From: Ignavibacteriaceae bacterium
Lineage (GTDB): Bacteria > Bacteroidota > Ignavibacteria > Ignavibacteriales > Ignavibacteriaceae
Assembly: GCA_023229425.1 (NCBI GenBank)
Contig: JALNZG010000007.1
Coordinates: 62,001-126,000 of the forward strand
Direction: 5' to 3'
Length of the DNA: 64,000 bases
Part shown: positions 38,585-47,673 of the stretch, in pieces
Layout: every line of letters starts with the position of its first letter
Position numbering within the stretch: position 1 is the stretch's first letter
Notes under the pieces: model-generated
What the model was told of the DNA's origin: nothing
Databases searched by the model: none
Seen by the model: only the letters and a program-made list of their open reading frames with translations
Position numbers and translations under genes: made by a program

Positions 38585-39073
38585 TCATCTCTGAAAGCTT
38601 TTTGAAAATGAACCAAGAATTATTTCTTTTACATTGTTGTAATCATACCTATGTCCGATATAATTATTGGCGATTGTGTTAACGGAGCAAGAATCAAATA
38701 AAGGCCATTCTTCAGGCGGAGAGGCAATTATAATAAAATCCTTTTGAAAACCGTATTTCTCTTTGATCATCAGCAAAGCTTCGTTTAAAAAAGTTCCGAA
38801 GTCGCCCCAATTTAGATTATTTCCGTAATTAGTATGTTCTCCGTTTTCAAATTCACAAAGAAAATAGCGGTTTGGGAGTCTGCTGCTAGCCGTATATTCC
38901 GCATTTATGAAATACTTTGGCGCCTTATGACCACGAGGTTTTACTGCGATAATATATTTGTACTGCATTAAGCCGGTAGATACGATGCTTGTAAAAAAAG
39001 CCAGTTTTATTTTATCTCCTTCAAGAGCAAATACTAATTCTGCTGATGAAAGAAGTGCCGGGAAAAGCGCCAT
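38585..39073 (-). CDS. Unrecognised island protein
   Basis: A 162-residue protein I do not recognise. It has a compact alpha/beta pattern: KYIIAVKPRGHKAPKYFI, RYFLCEFENGEHTNYGNN, a helix FLNEALLMIKEKYGF and a strand DFIIIASPPEEWPLFD. No signal peptide or membrane segment is clear. Transcribed divergently from the HAD-like gene; the 156-base region between them holds operator site 3, which could serve both. The coding density and the absence of a better frame support it as a real gene. Confidence 0.6.
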   Translation of the reverse strand: MALFPALLSSAELVFALEGDKIKLAFFTSIVSTGLMQYKYIIAVKPRGHKAPKYFINAEYTASSRLPNRYFLCEFENGEHTNYGNNLNWGDFGTFLNEALLMIKEKYGFQKDFIIIASPPEEWPLFDSCSVNTIANNYIGHRYDYNNVKEIILGSFSKSFQR

Positions 39074-39156
39074 GGTTTATCTCAACTAAGTTTGTAATGA
39101 CAAATGATAATATTAAAAAAAGTATAACCTAATTACGGAACAATGCTCCTCATATC

Positions 39157-39173
39157 TTATCATTCGGTGATAA
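39157..39173. promoter_or_regulatory. Operator palindrome, site 3 (HAD-like gene)
   Basis: TTATCATTCGGTGATAA, 15 of 17 positions identical to site 1 (AA changed to GG in the spacer, arms TTATCA/TGATAA kept). It lies 56 bases before the HAD-like ATG in the divergent region with 38585-39073. Confidence 0.7.
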
Positions 39174-39229
39174 AAAATTAAGCGACTTTATTCGTAATTT
39201 TCTTTTACAAAAATATTGAGGAAGGTTTA

Positions 39230-39535
39230 ATGAAAATACTTTTAGATATTGATGATACTGCACTTATAACAAAGGATAGAGGAAAAACTTGGACTGAACA
39301 TCCGAAGCTGCAAGAATTGATTGCACAACATGATGTCGTTTTGTATTCCGGGAATCCCGAAATTGATGAGTATTTCGCAAAATGGAAAACAAAGGGGTAT
39401 ATATCCAAAGGAACAGACTCATTCCCTAAGGCTGACGTTTTAATTGATAATGATTGCGATTTGTGGAAAGAAAATGTTGAAGTAAAAAAGTGTTACAAAA
39501 CTATCGACGCTTTTTTGAAATCCACTCTTAAATAG
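39230..39535 (+). CDS. Small HAD-like protein
   Basis: A 101-residue protein beginning MKILLDIDDTALITKD, a HAD motif I with both Asp residues (DIDDT). VVLYSGNPEIDEYF may supply the motif II Ser, and KADVLIDNDCDLW resembles the motif IV acidic pair. There is no cap domain, so it is a minimal HAD phosphatase or phosphotransferase. A good SD (GAGGAAGG) precedes it. Its last 19 residues (VEVKKCYKTIDAFLKSTLK) reappear at the end of the LRR protein downstream. Confidence 0.7.
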   Translation: MKILLDIDDTALITKDRGKTWTEHPKLQELIAQHDVVLYSGNPEIDEYFAKWKTKGYISKGTDSFPKADVLIDNDCDLWKENVEVKKCYKTIDAFLKSTLK

Positions 39536-39575
39536 CATCTTGATTTTTATTATAGATAAATAAAGAAATTTAATT

Positions 39576-40850
39576 ATGCTCAAACACATACCAGACTATC
39601 CAGAAGAAAATATAACTGGATTTATCCTTTGTGTTTTCCAGCTAGGAAATTATTACGGAGGATTATTTTCATTCGGAGAACCTGAAGAAACCGAAGAATT
39701 TAAAAATGAAAGACAAATTTGGGATAAATATATTGTTCATATAATAGAAAAATCCAATTCTTCAAACACCGGAACAGTATCCTTGCAGAAACTTTATGCA
39801 CCATGGGAACATTATGATGTTGCTTTTCAAGAAGATAAAATAAGACGGTATAAGGACATTGAAGATTTTGTCGCTTCTGGCGAGGAGGAAGAAATATTTA
39901 CCAAGACCGATAAACTTTATCAAACGATGATTGATGTAGATGAAAATCAATTCCTAATGAAAGCTATACAAATCCTTCAAGAAAAATATGGCATAGATAA
40001 CGCGCCAAATATACTTTGGTTGAAGGATGAAGAAGTAGAGGAATTTTACCAAAAACAAAGAATTGAGATAAAAATTAAGGATATGTTCACTGAGCATTGT
40101 ACAAGAGTAGTGGATTATTTTTATGTGAACGAAAAAATTTTCAAGAGTCGGGTGAAAAACAAAAGTGAACTAATATTAAAAAACTATGAAGTAGAAGGCA
40201 ATCTGCCCAACGGTTTAAAATATATGACATCTCTAAAGCGGTTGAGCATTAATGAAAATTTCTTACAAGATGAAATTGAAGAAATAGTTTGTTTAATAAA
40301 TTTAGAATTTCTGGAAATCCGCGATAATCTGCTGTCGGATTTGCCGGAAAAAATAGGGGAGTTGAAAAATTTGCAAGAACTGAACGTAAGATTACGTTTT
40401 CTATGCAGATTGCCGAGTTCGCTGTGGGAATTAAAACAATTAAAAAAAATGACACTGGAAAATACCTCAATAACAAAGATACCGGAAGAAATAGGACAAT
40501 TAGAAAACCTTGAAGAATTATGGATTGTGGAAAATCGAGAACTTGAATCACTCCCTAAAAGTTTATGCAGGTTAAAAAAACTGACTCATCTATATCTCTA
40601 TTCAAACCGATTAAAGGAACTGCCGGAAAATATCAATGAGTTAAAAAATTTAAAAGTACTGGATTTGGGACACAATAAATTGAATGCACTACCCGAAACA
40701 ATTTTCCAACTCGAGAATCTCGAGGAGTTAAATATTGGCTACAATAATTTAGAATCCATACCAAGTGAGATGTTCAAAAAATCAGTTGAAGTAAAAAAAT
40801 GTTACAAGTCAATTGAAGCATTTTTCAAATCAACTCGTAAGCAAAAATAA
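39576..40850 (+). CDS. Leucine-rich repeat protein with HAD-derived tail
   Basis: A 424-residue protein without signal peptide. The first 200 residues are acidic and unrecognised. From about residue 205 come some eight leucine-rich repeats of about 23 residues with the LPEKIGELKNLQELNV pattern, the type found in bacterial and plant intracellular LRR proteins. After the last repeat (LESIPSEMF) the protein runs into VEVKKCYKSIEAFFKST, a copy of the HAD-like protein's C-terminus. It lies 40 bases after the HAD gene and probably shares its transcript. LRR domains bind proteins; the partner may be the HAD or the FtsZ-like protein. Confidence 0.82.
   Translation: MLKHIPDYPEENITGFILCVFQLGNYYGGLFSFGEPEETEEFKNERQIWDKYIVHIIEKSNSSNTGTVSLQKLYAPWEHYDVAFQEDKIRRYKDIEDFVASGEEEEIFTKTDKLYQTMIDVDENQFLMKAIQILQEKYGIDNAPNILWLKDEEVEEFYQKQRIEIKIKDMFTEHCTRVVDYFYVNEKIFKSRVKNKSELILKNYEVEGNLPNGLKYMTSLKRLSINENFLQDEIEEIVCLINLEFLEIRDNLLSDLPEKIGELKNLQELNVRLRFLCRLPSSLWELKQLKKMTLENTSITKIPEEIGQLENLEELWIVENRELESLPKSLCRLKKLTHLYLYSNRLKELPENINELKNLKVLDLGHNKLNALPETIFQLENLEELNIGYNNLESIPSEMFKKSVEVKKCYKSIEAFFKSTRKQK
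40785..40841 (+). repeat. Duplicated HAD-gene tail fused to the LRR gene
   Basis: Aligns without gaps to 39476-39532, about 46 of 56 positions identical and in the same reading frame. The partner copy is the genuine 3' end of the HAD-like gene, 1,309 bases upstream. Confidence 0.85.
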
Positions 40851-40883
40851 TTTCAAATTTTTATCGCGGGATTTTTTCAATCC

Positions 40884-42383
40884 TTATAAATTTTCTATTG
40901 CATCAATCCCCGAAGGCATCGGAAGGAAGAATCGGATTCTCTGAACTTCTCCGTTTCGTTTAACAAGTTTATTGATTTTCTTTCTGATCAATACGCTGTG
41001 TTCGATAAAAATCTCGTCTTCAATAATACACCCAAAGATATAGCTCGTTCCTTTTATCAGCACATTTTTACCGATACGCAGCGGAAACTCATCGCTGCCG
41101 GTCATATTTACGCTTGATTCAATTTTTGTTTTTTCGCCGATTTCGATATTCCCCTTAATGATATCGCCCCAAAGAATTTCTACACCATCGCCGATAATAA
41201 ATTGTTGATGCGGTAAAGTAGAAAGATGGACGTTTTCCCATACGTGAACATTTTTACCGAAAGTTACATTTCCGTTTACAAAAACATTCTTTTTCAACGA
41301 TAAATTATAATTAAGCCGAACTCCTTTCCCGATGTAAACTCCTTTTCCGATCTTAATATCAAGCGGGATTCCGGTTTTATCCATTTCCAGAATATGTTCA
41401 ACAACCGACTCGTCAATAAAGAAATCGTCGTTATCATCTATTTCAATAATGTTTTTTAGTTTGTTGTAAACCTTCTTTCTGAATATGTTTTCCATTTCTT
41501 TTAAAACGGATTTATCGTTAAAGCCCATTACTACATCCTGGTCTTCGGGACTAACTGCCGAGACCGTGTATCCTGATTTATTAAATAATGAGATAAGATC
41601 AGTGATGTAAATTTCATTTTGAACATTTTCGCTGCTCAGGTTTTTGATTTGTGCAACAAGCTTTTTATAATCAAACGCATAAACACCGGAGTTGAATTCC
41701 CGGTTTTCAATCAACTCTTCTTTACTGTAGGAAAAAGTTCTTCCTTTATATTTTAGAAGATATGGCTTGTCCTCCGGCAGCGAAAGAATATCTTTGTGCT
41801 CTTTTATTTCTATAACCTTTCCACAATCTTCACCGCAAGGCTTTCCCTCGTCATCCATTCCTTTTACGCGAATGATTCTTCCATAAGAGTTTTCTGCCGC
41901 ATTGCCTGTGAAAATGCCGGTAAGCACCATCATATCGGATTTTGATGAAATGAAAGCATTGCGGAACATTGCAACCGTTTCTTTATTAATAAGTCCCATG
42001 TCGCCCGGGAACACAAATACATTTCCTTCAAATTTTTTTTCATTGATTTTTTCGAGGGCAACTTGTACCGCGTGTCCGGTTCCTTTTTGTTCTGCCTGGT
42101 ACGCGAACTGTGTTTGCTGGCGTTTGCCGATAACCGACATAACATCCATCGCCTTTATTCCTGCAACCAAAATTGAATTAACGGACGGAATGCCCTGACT
42201 TGATGCATTAAAAACCCGCTCAACAGTTGTTGAGCCCCAAATTGCGTGAAGCATTTTTGAACGGTGCGATTTAATTCTTTTGCCGTGTCCCGCCGCTAAA
42301 ATAATTGATACTTCTTTTTCGGTATATTTAAAATCAGAAGAGAGTTCTTCCGCTTTCTGATAAATTTCTTCATGTACTGTCAA
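40884..42383 (-). CDS. GlmU-like sugar nucleotidyltransferase
   Basis: A 499-residue protein with an N-terminal nucleotidyltransferase domain (VSIILAAGHGKRIKSHRSK followed by MLHAIWG, then FVFPGDMGLINKETV) and a C-terminal left-handed beta-helix of hexapeptide repeats (IGKGVYIGKGVRL, VNGNVTFGKNVHVWENV). This is the layout of GlmU, which makes UDP-N-acetylglucosamine, but the acetyltransferase active-site segment is not clear and the helix is unusual, so I call it GlmU-like. It probably activates a sugar 1-phosphate. Its 3' end is duplicated at 35885-35941. Confidence 0.85.
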   Translation of the reverse strand: MTVHEEIYQKAEELSSDFKYTEKEVSIILAAGHGKRIKSHRSKMLHAIWGSTTVERVFNASSQGIPSVNSILVAGIKAMDVMSVIGKRQQTQFAYQAEQKGTGHAVQVALEKINEKKFEGNVFVFPGDMGLINKETVAMFRNAFISSKSDMMVLTGIFTGNAAENSYGRIIRVKGMDDEGKPCGEDCGKVIEIKEHKDILSLPEDKPYLLKYKGRTFSYSKEELIENREFNSGVYAFDYKKLVAQIKNLSSENVQNEIYITDLISLFNKSGYTVSAVSPEDQDVVMGFNDKSVLKEMENIFRKKVYNKLKNIIEIDDNDDFFIDESVVEHILEMDKTGIPLDIKIGKGVYIGKGVRLNYNLSLKKNVFVNGNVTFGKNVHVWENVHLSTLPHQQFIIGDGVEILWGDIIKGNIEIGEKTKIESSVNMTGSDEFPLRIGKNVLIKGTSYIFGCIIEDEIFIEHSVLIRKKINKLVKRNGEVQRIRFFLPMPSGIDAIENL

Positions 42384-42529
42384 AATGGAACCTCGTTAGG
42401 TTATGGGAAATCAAATAAATAACTGTGCAAAAATTAGTTAAGTTGAACAGGTTTTGCAACTTTCTCTTTTAATAGTAGTTGATGTTCTGATATTTTTGAA
42501 ATAACTTTCGCTTAACAATAGGAATGTTT

Positions 42530-42724
42530 ATGGCTGCGTTAAAAAAATCAAGAAACAAAATGATTGCCGGAGTTTGCGGCGGTATTGCAGAATGGCTTGG
42601 CTGGGATCCAACAATTGTACGGATCGGGTTCGTGCTCATTTCCATTTTCAGTATTGCATTTCCCGGAATACTTGTTTACATCATCCTTTGGGTTGTAATG
42701 CCAGCGCCTGAGAGCGAGGAATAA
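42530..42724 (+). CDS. PspC domain protein
   Basis: A 64-residue membrane protein. KKSRNKMIAGVCGGIAEWLG followed by DPTIVRIGFVLISIF is the PspC domain, with one or two membrane helices and the closing VVMPAPESEE. Small PspC proteins take part in envelope stress responses or regulate partner proteins in the membrane. I prefer the ATG at 42530 over 42524, because the SD AGGA is then six bases away. A TATTTTTG at 42491-42498 may be its -7 box. Confidence 0.9.
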   Translation: MAALKKSRNKMIAGVCGGIAEWLGWDPTIVRIGFVLISIFSIAFPGILVYIILWVVMPAPESEE

Positions 42725-42838
42725 AAATCTTTGTGTGTCCCTCTGTGGGAAAAATAACTTGACCATAAGCGGCACAAATTTTTTCAGATTATGTTCGCAG
42801 AAAATATTAAATATTCATTACGATTTACAAAATATCTT

Positions 42839-42899
42839 AAACCCTATTTAGTAAAAATGACTGTGGTTTATTTTTTATCATTACTAAATACGGGGTTTT
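42839..42899. repeat. Imperfect long inverted repeat before the TonB-type receptor
   Basis: AAACCCTATTTAGTAA (42839-42854) and TTACTAAATACGGGGTTTT (42881-42899) pair with a short bulge and run into more T residues. Located 61 bases before the receptor gene; it could be a terminator for pspC or an attenuator in the receptor leader. Confidence 0.45.
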
Positions 42900-42960
42900 T
42901 AATTTCTATGTTGATTGCATCTGTGTTCCCGTCTAGAATATTTATTGTTAAAAATTATAT

Positions 42961-45393
42961 ATGAGAAATCTTACATTATATTTGATTTTTTTTTGTTCTG
43001 CCTTTCAAATAACAACAACTACGTTTGCACAGACCGATATTATAGAGTTAAGTAAAGGAAAGCAGGACAAAGGTATAATTTCCGGAATTGTTGTAGATAG
43101 CGCAACTACTCTGCCCATAGTTCATGCAAGTTTTCAACTCTTTAATAAAAACGATACCTCGCGGGTTTTAAATGTCGAAACTACGTCTAACGGCAAATTT
43201 ATATTAAAAGATGTTCCTTTAGGCTCTTATTCCGCTCAAATAACAACCATCGGTTATAAAAAACGTAAAAGAGATTTAATTGTATTTACAGAAAAAGTTA
43301 AAGTTATTGACCTTGATACTATAAGACTTGCGGCTAAAGATATATATATGAACGAAATGGTGATTTCGGAAAAATACGAGGGAGTTTATAAGGACAATGA
43401 AAAAATAGTAGTAAGAGTAAACAAAGATTTAGGAAATAATGGGATTGAAGTGTTAGAAAACATCCCAATGGTAAATGTTGATATTGACGGAAACGTAAAT
43501 CTGGCTGGAAAAGAAAATACAAAAATTTATATCGACGGTATTCCTATGGACATGTCGGGATTTCTAAAACCAGAGGAATTAAGACACCTTTCTGTAACCG
43601 ATATTGAAAAAATTGAGATTATTACAAGCCACTCAATTGATTATATAGATGCGGGCAACTCCGGAATTATAAATATTGTCACAAAAAAGAAACTTGATAA
43701 CAAGTATACCGGAAGCGCTTCTTTGGGGGGGAACACTAAAAGCAGTTATAATGCCGATGCTAATCTTTCATATATTTATGAATCACTAATCATGCGGGGT
43801 TCACATAAATTCAACAACTCAGATTCGAAAATTAGTAGAACCAGTTTAAAGTCAATTATCTTGAATGATTCCATTGGCTATTTAGAACAAACTAGTGACA
43901 ATCATAATAATTATATCAAAAATGATAGTAGAATAAATGTTCTATATAATCCGGATAAAAAAAATTCCCTCACAGCTGGTATAATTTATAACGATATAAA
44001 CACAACCAGCTTACTCAGTCTTTTAACAGACCAAAGGAATAATAGTAATAATGTCCCTAGTGAAAGCAAGACTACTGCTGATAAAAATATTAAACAAAAC
44101 TTTCTGATGTTAATGACAAGTTATCGGAGAACTTTTTCAAAGAGGAATGAGTACTTTAATGTGGCTGCATCTTATAACAATAACGAAATGAACACAACGA
44201 CAACCAGAAGGTATGAGTATTCATCCTTAGCTGATCCAATTCGCCAAAATGATTTTTCTGATAATTCAAACAATAACATGAATTGGAGAACGAGATACGC
44301 CACACCGTTAATAGATAATATAAACTTAGCTTTGGGTTACAGCGGAAATTTTACTGAATTGAATATGAAAAACGATTACTATAACTACGATCCGATTACA
44401 GATAGTTTTATGGAGAACATCTCAAGTAATAATCACTTCAAAAACCGTAAAATGAATCATTCCCTTTCCGGATATGTTAGCAGTAAGATAATTAATATTG
44501 ACATAATGGCTGGAATTAATTATGAAACTTTTATAACAAAGTTTGATGAATTTTTACTTAGGCATTCATTTCAAAAACAATATTCGAATTTCCTACCAGA
44601 CATTTCTTTGAGCACCTCAATTGATAAAAACCAAAGTATAAACTTTAAATGGTCCTTGAATTACATTTATCCTCAGAACCGACAGATAAATCCGTATGCC
44701 GACTATTCAGATTCAACTAATGTAACTGTTGGGAATCCCGATTTAGCACCATCACTTGGTAATTTATTTACAGCTGGATATATGTTTTACACCGAGGGAA
44801 CAATCATTAATTCCAGTATTTTTTATTATATGCGCGATAATGGAATTGAGGAAATCACTGAACAATATAATTTAACAAAAGCTATAACTACATTTAAAAA
44901 TATTTATAGTACTAGAAGCTACGGGCTTTCATTATCAGCCAACACAGAACTATTTAACTTTTTAACCATTAACCCATCTTTGAGATGGACAAATAGAAAA
45001 TATGAGGGCGCAACAGTTCAAAGTAGCGGGTCTTCATTGTCGATTTACTTAAGCACATATTTTGCTTTCAAGGATTTTCGATTTCAAATTAATTCGTACT
45101 ACAGCGCGCCAGAATATTCTGCTCAAACCAAATCCAATGCAAACTATTTTGTAGATGCAGCGATGAGGTGCTTATTCTTTGATAGATCGCTTTCAGTTTC
45201 GATAAAAGCAAAAGATATATTCAATCTGCTTTCCCAAAACTCTACCAGTTATGGCTATGGTTTTTCATCCTCTAATAGTATGAAGGAAAAAACACAGATA
45301 TTTTCTTTAGACATCTCCTATTACTTTAATATAAAGGGAAAAGAGGATATTGAGGAAAGAAAAGATACTGAGGAGTATAATGACGATTTTTAA
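42961..45393 (+). CDS. TonB-type outer-membrane receptor (outer membrane beta-barrel family)
   Basis: An 810-residue outer-membrane protein with a signal peptide (about residues 1-23, ending TTFAQ). A carboxypeptidase-regulatory-like domain follows (NGKFILKDVPLGSYSAQITT), then a plug-like domain (LENIPMVNVDIDGNVNLAGK, TKIYIDGIPM) and a barrel of the OMP beta-barrel family to the end. Such receptors take up ligands or act in signalling. The gene is Asn-rich and AT-richer than flanking genes, with no SusD partner. The 236 bases upstream have only an inverted repeat. Substrate unknown. Confidence 0.85.
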   Translation: MRNLTLYLIFFCSAFQITTTTFAQTDIIELSKGKQDKGIISGIVVDSATTLPIVHASFQLFNKNDTSRVLNVETTSNGKFILKDVPLGSYSAQITTIGYKKRKRDLIVFTEKVKVIDLDTIRLAAKDIYMNEMVISEKYEGVYKDNEKIVVRVNKDLGNNGIEVLENIPMVNVDIDGNVNLAGKENTKIYIDGIPMDMSGFLKPEELRHLSVTDIEKIEIITSHSIDYIDAGNSGIINIVTKKKLDNKYTGSASLGGNTKSSYNADANLSYIYESLIMRGSHKFNNSDSKISRTSLKSIILNDSIGYLEQTSDNHNNYIKNDSRINVLYNPDKKNSLTAGIIYNDINTTSLLSLLTDQRNNSNNVPSESKTTADKNIKQNFLMLMTSYRRTFSKRNEYFNVAASYNNNEMNTTTTRRYEYSSLADPIRQNDFSDNSNNNMNWRTRYATPLIDNINLALGYSGNFTELNMKNDYYNYDPITDSFMENISSNNHFKNRKMNHSLSGYVSSKIINIDIMAGINYETFITKFDEFLLRHSFQKQYSNFLPDISLSTSIDKNQSINFKWSLNYIYPQNRQINPYADYSDSTNVTVGNPDLAPSLGNLFTAGYMFYTEGTIINSSIFYYMRDNGIEEITEQYNLTKAITTFKNIYSTRSYGLSLSANTELFNFLTINPSLRWTNRKYEGATVQSSGSSLSIYLSTYFAFKDFRFQINSYYSAPEYSAQTKSNANYFVDAAMRCLFFDRSLSVSIKAKDIFNLLSQNSTSYGYGFSSSNSMKEKTQIFSLDISYYFNIKGKEDIEERKDTEEYNDDF

Positions 45394-45866
45394 CCTTTCA
45401 ATCCCTAATGTTTATAGTGTAGCATAAAAGTTGATTTGCACGATTGAATCCGCCGATTCAATAATAAATGAGAAAATTATTTTGATCAGTTCTAAAAAAG
45501 GTTATTATATAACTCCTTAACATTAGTTATAAATTAAGAATTATGAGTTATTTAAACACAAAAACTTAAGGGTATTGAACTAAATGAAGGAACGCCGAAG
45601 AATAATTTATTTTTCTGAGTTGAGATTAAGGATCATAAATAAGAAAATCAAGGAGATTCTAAAATTATTATACACTCTCTTTGTTAAAAACTTTTTATCC
45701 TCCGCGGTTAAGTCTCTTCGGTTGCTTCACTCCCTCAGAATGGCAGGAGTTTGCCTGCATTTGTCATCCTAATCCCGATCTATCGGGAGAAGCATCTGGA
45801 AAAGCACAGAGATTTTGATCAAGAAGCATTTACTTTGTGCAATCCCAGTGCCTCACACAGTTTTCG
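45394..45866. other. Intergenic region of 473 bp with REP-like palindrome
   Basis: No gene is supported. The second half has a TCCCGAT, CT, ATCGGGA palindrome (45773-45788) next to a TGTCATCCTAA segment and a GGCAGGAGTTTGCCTGC hairpin (45742-45758), a common kind of interspersed intergenic repeat. The first half is AT-rich and shows nothing definite. Confidence 0.6.
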
Positions 45867-47567
45867 TTAATCCTTCATCCTCGTTCCTTTTTCTTCGTGG
45901 ATGAATATCCAGCTTACCACTCTACCAATACTGATCTCTTCAAAATAATTCCAATATTGTTTTGTGCGTACATGCAGCGAGCTCGTATCTTTTTCACTGA
46001 TCGCGATCGCTTCATCCATAATTGCTTTTATCCGCTTTAGCCAGGCGTTCATATTTGAAGGACGCAGGTCAAGCCAGCCTTCGTATGCGAAGCGGTTTAT
46101 CTTTGCTTTGTCGAGAGGAATTTCTTTATCACCTGTAAAGACGGGAATTTTCATCTCAGCTCCACGTAAAAACGTTTTCCCATCAGGTAATAAAATTGGG
46201 ATCCCAATCGAAAGAATTTCGTTCCTCAAGTTGTGATTATTCTTTATTAATTCTGTACAAAGCAGAGAAAGTTTTTTGGCGGAAAAAGTCGAAATGTTCT
46301 TCATCGTTCCGGTAATTGTTTTTATTAATTGAATTTCAAACAGCAATTTGGAAAGACGTGGGGGACCAAGCATTTCAAACGCCACGCTGTGAATATCGTG
46401 TTTTTTTTCAAGGTCGGAAAGAATATCAACCGCAAAATGTTGAAGATAACCGGCGCGGTAACTAGGATTGAGCGTAGCATTATCAAGAGCATTAATGATA
46501 TCGCTTCCTGTATTACGTCCCTTAATTTCATAGATGATATTCTCGGCAATTTCTTCGGGAGTAACAAATTCCATTTGCTTCTGCGCGGTAATTACTTCAA
46601 ACTCGCCGCGGGAAAAAATGCCGTTTTCACCCGTATCAATAAAGACTGATTTCAAAACCTTTCCGCTTGGCGAATACGGTTTATCTAATTGAAAACTTAA
46701 TTTATCATTTAACGGAATTTGATCTTCAAAAGGAATATCATACAGTTCGATCGGTTTTCCTTTTTTCTTTATCGTGTTGAATTCAATTTTCTTCCATGCG
46801 ATTGCCGCTGTCGGTTTAATCTCTTTTGCGATGGCGGAATCGGGAGTTCTTCCCATCAGCCAAAGCAAAAGTGTGTGGGCGCCTGCAATAGCGGATTTAC
46901 TCAACAGAACGCGCGAAGGTTTTTCCTCACTGTGCGTATAAGGAATGTTCAAACCCATTCCACCGGTTCCGCTCGTTCCGATCTTAAAATAGATTTCCGT
47001 TTTTGCCACATGCATCGCATTGTACAGAACTTGAATGTGTCTTATCAACTGCGGAATATACATTGTGCAAAGAATTTTTTCCGTCTCTTCAATAACTTCA
47101 TCAAGTTTCGGTTTGTTATTCAATTTATGTTTTACGCGTTTGTATGTAGTGTAAATATCCTGATAAGCAATGCCTGTTGCTGTGTTGATGCAGTCAACAA
47201 TAATTTGCGGTTTATGTTTGTTGATAAGTTTGTAGAGAGATGCGCTTTTCAATATTTCACTTCCGAGCTCTTCAAGCGTATCCTGCATCAGAATTTTTCT
47301 TTTCGCCGGATCGGCAAGAAGTTCATTTCTGTCTTTGTCCTTAAATTCTTCGCGGACTAAAATGTTTCCCCACCAGGGCACAAAATAATTTTTTGGCAGA
47401 TGCGGATAATCTTTTTTGAGTTTGTTTACAGCCTCAAAGGCTTCTTCTTTGCGGAGAGAAGTGACGATGATTTGTTTGGGCTTTTCGGAGATCAGTTTTT
47501 TTGTAACTGCGTTACCGACCAAACCCCAGCCGCCGAGAACTAAAACTTTTTTGTTTTGAATGTCCAT
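45867..47567 (-). CDS. NAD(P)-binding Rossmann-fold protein of unknown function
   Basis: A 566-residue protein. The N-terminus has a dinucleotide-binding loop VLVLGGWGLVGNAVTKKL, like SDR epimerases and saccharopine dehydrogenase relatives, followed by an Asp-bearing second strand segment. KPQIIVDCINTATGIAYQD and KIGTSGTGGMGLNIPYTHSE are conserved-looking motifs that I cannot attach to a known enzyme. The C-terminal 250 residues are unrecognised. No membrane segment. It is encoded opposite anmK with a 106-base divergent gap. Substrate cannot be inferred. Confidence 0.7.
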   Translation of the reverse strand: MDIQNKKVLVLGGWGLVGNAVTKKLISEKPKQIIVTSLRKEEAFEAVNKLKKDYPHLPKNYFVPWWGNILVREEFKDKDRNELLADPAKRKILMQDTLEELGSEILKSASLYKLINKHKPQIIVDCINTATGIAYQDIYTTYKRVKHKLNNKPKLDEVIEETEKILCTMYIPQLIRHIQVLYNAMHVAKTEIYFKIGTSGTGGMGLNIPYTHSEEKPSRVLLSKSAIAGAHTLLLWLMGRTPDSAIAKEIKPTAAIAWKKIEFNTIKKKGKPIELYDIPFEDQIPLNDKLSFQLDKPYSPSGKVLKSVFIDTGENGIFSRGEFEVITAQKQMEFVTPEEIAENIIYEIKGRNTGSDIINALDNATLNPSYRAGYLQHFAVDILSDLEKKHDIHSVAFEMLGPPRLSKLLFEIQLIKTITGTMKNISTFSAKKLSLLCTELIKNNHNLRNEILSIGIPILLPDGKTFLRGAEMKIPVFTGDKEIPLDKAKINRFAYEGWLDLRPSNMNAWLKRIKAIMDEAIAISEKDTSSLHVRTKQYWNYFEEISIGRVVSWIFIHEEKGTRMKD

Positions 47568-47661
47568 TGACGAACCTTATTATAATTGTAAATAATATTT
47601 GTTACAAAATTACAACTGATGGTTTGGAAAACCTAAGTCATCAACATTGTACCGCATTTTA

Positions 47662-47669
47662 TATATTTG
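47662..47669 (+). promoter_or_regulatory. -7 box of anmK, near-leaderless
   Basis: TATATTTG ends four bases before the ATG at 47674, so transcription would start at or within a few bases of the start codon. No SD is present. A -33 TTTG at the right distance is not evident. Confidence 0.5.
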
Positions 47670-47673
47670 CGTT

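Noticed and set aside
35848..40866. Island explained as a prophage or IS element
   Set aside because: No integrase, transposase, terminal inverted repeats or phage structural genes are present; the borders are duplicated gene ends.
45584..45772. Plus-strand ORF of 62 codons in the gap before the Rossmann-fold gene
   Set aside because: It runs straight through an interspersed palindromic repeat, has no RBS and shows no protein-like pattern.
46719..47360. 213-codon open frame opposite the Rossmann-fold gene
   Set aside because: Cys- and Phe-rich antisense shadow of a well-supported minus-strand gene.
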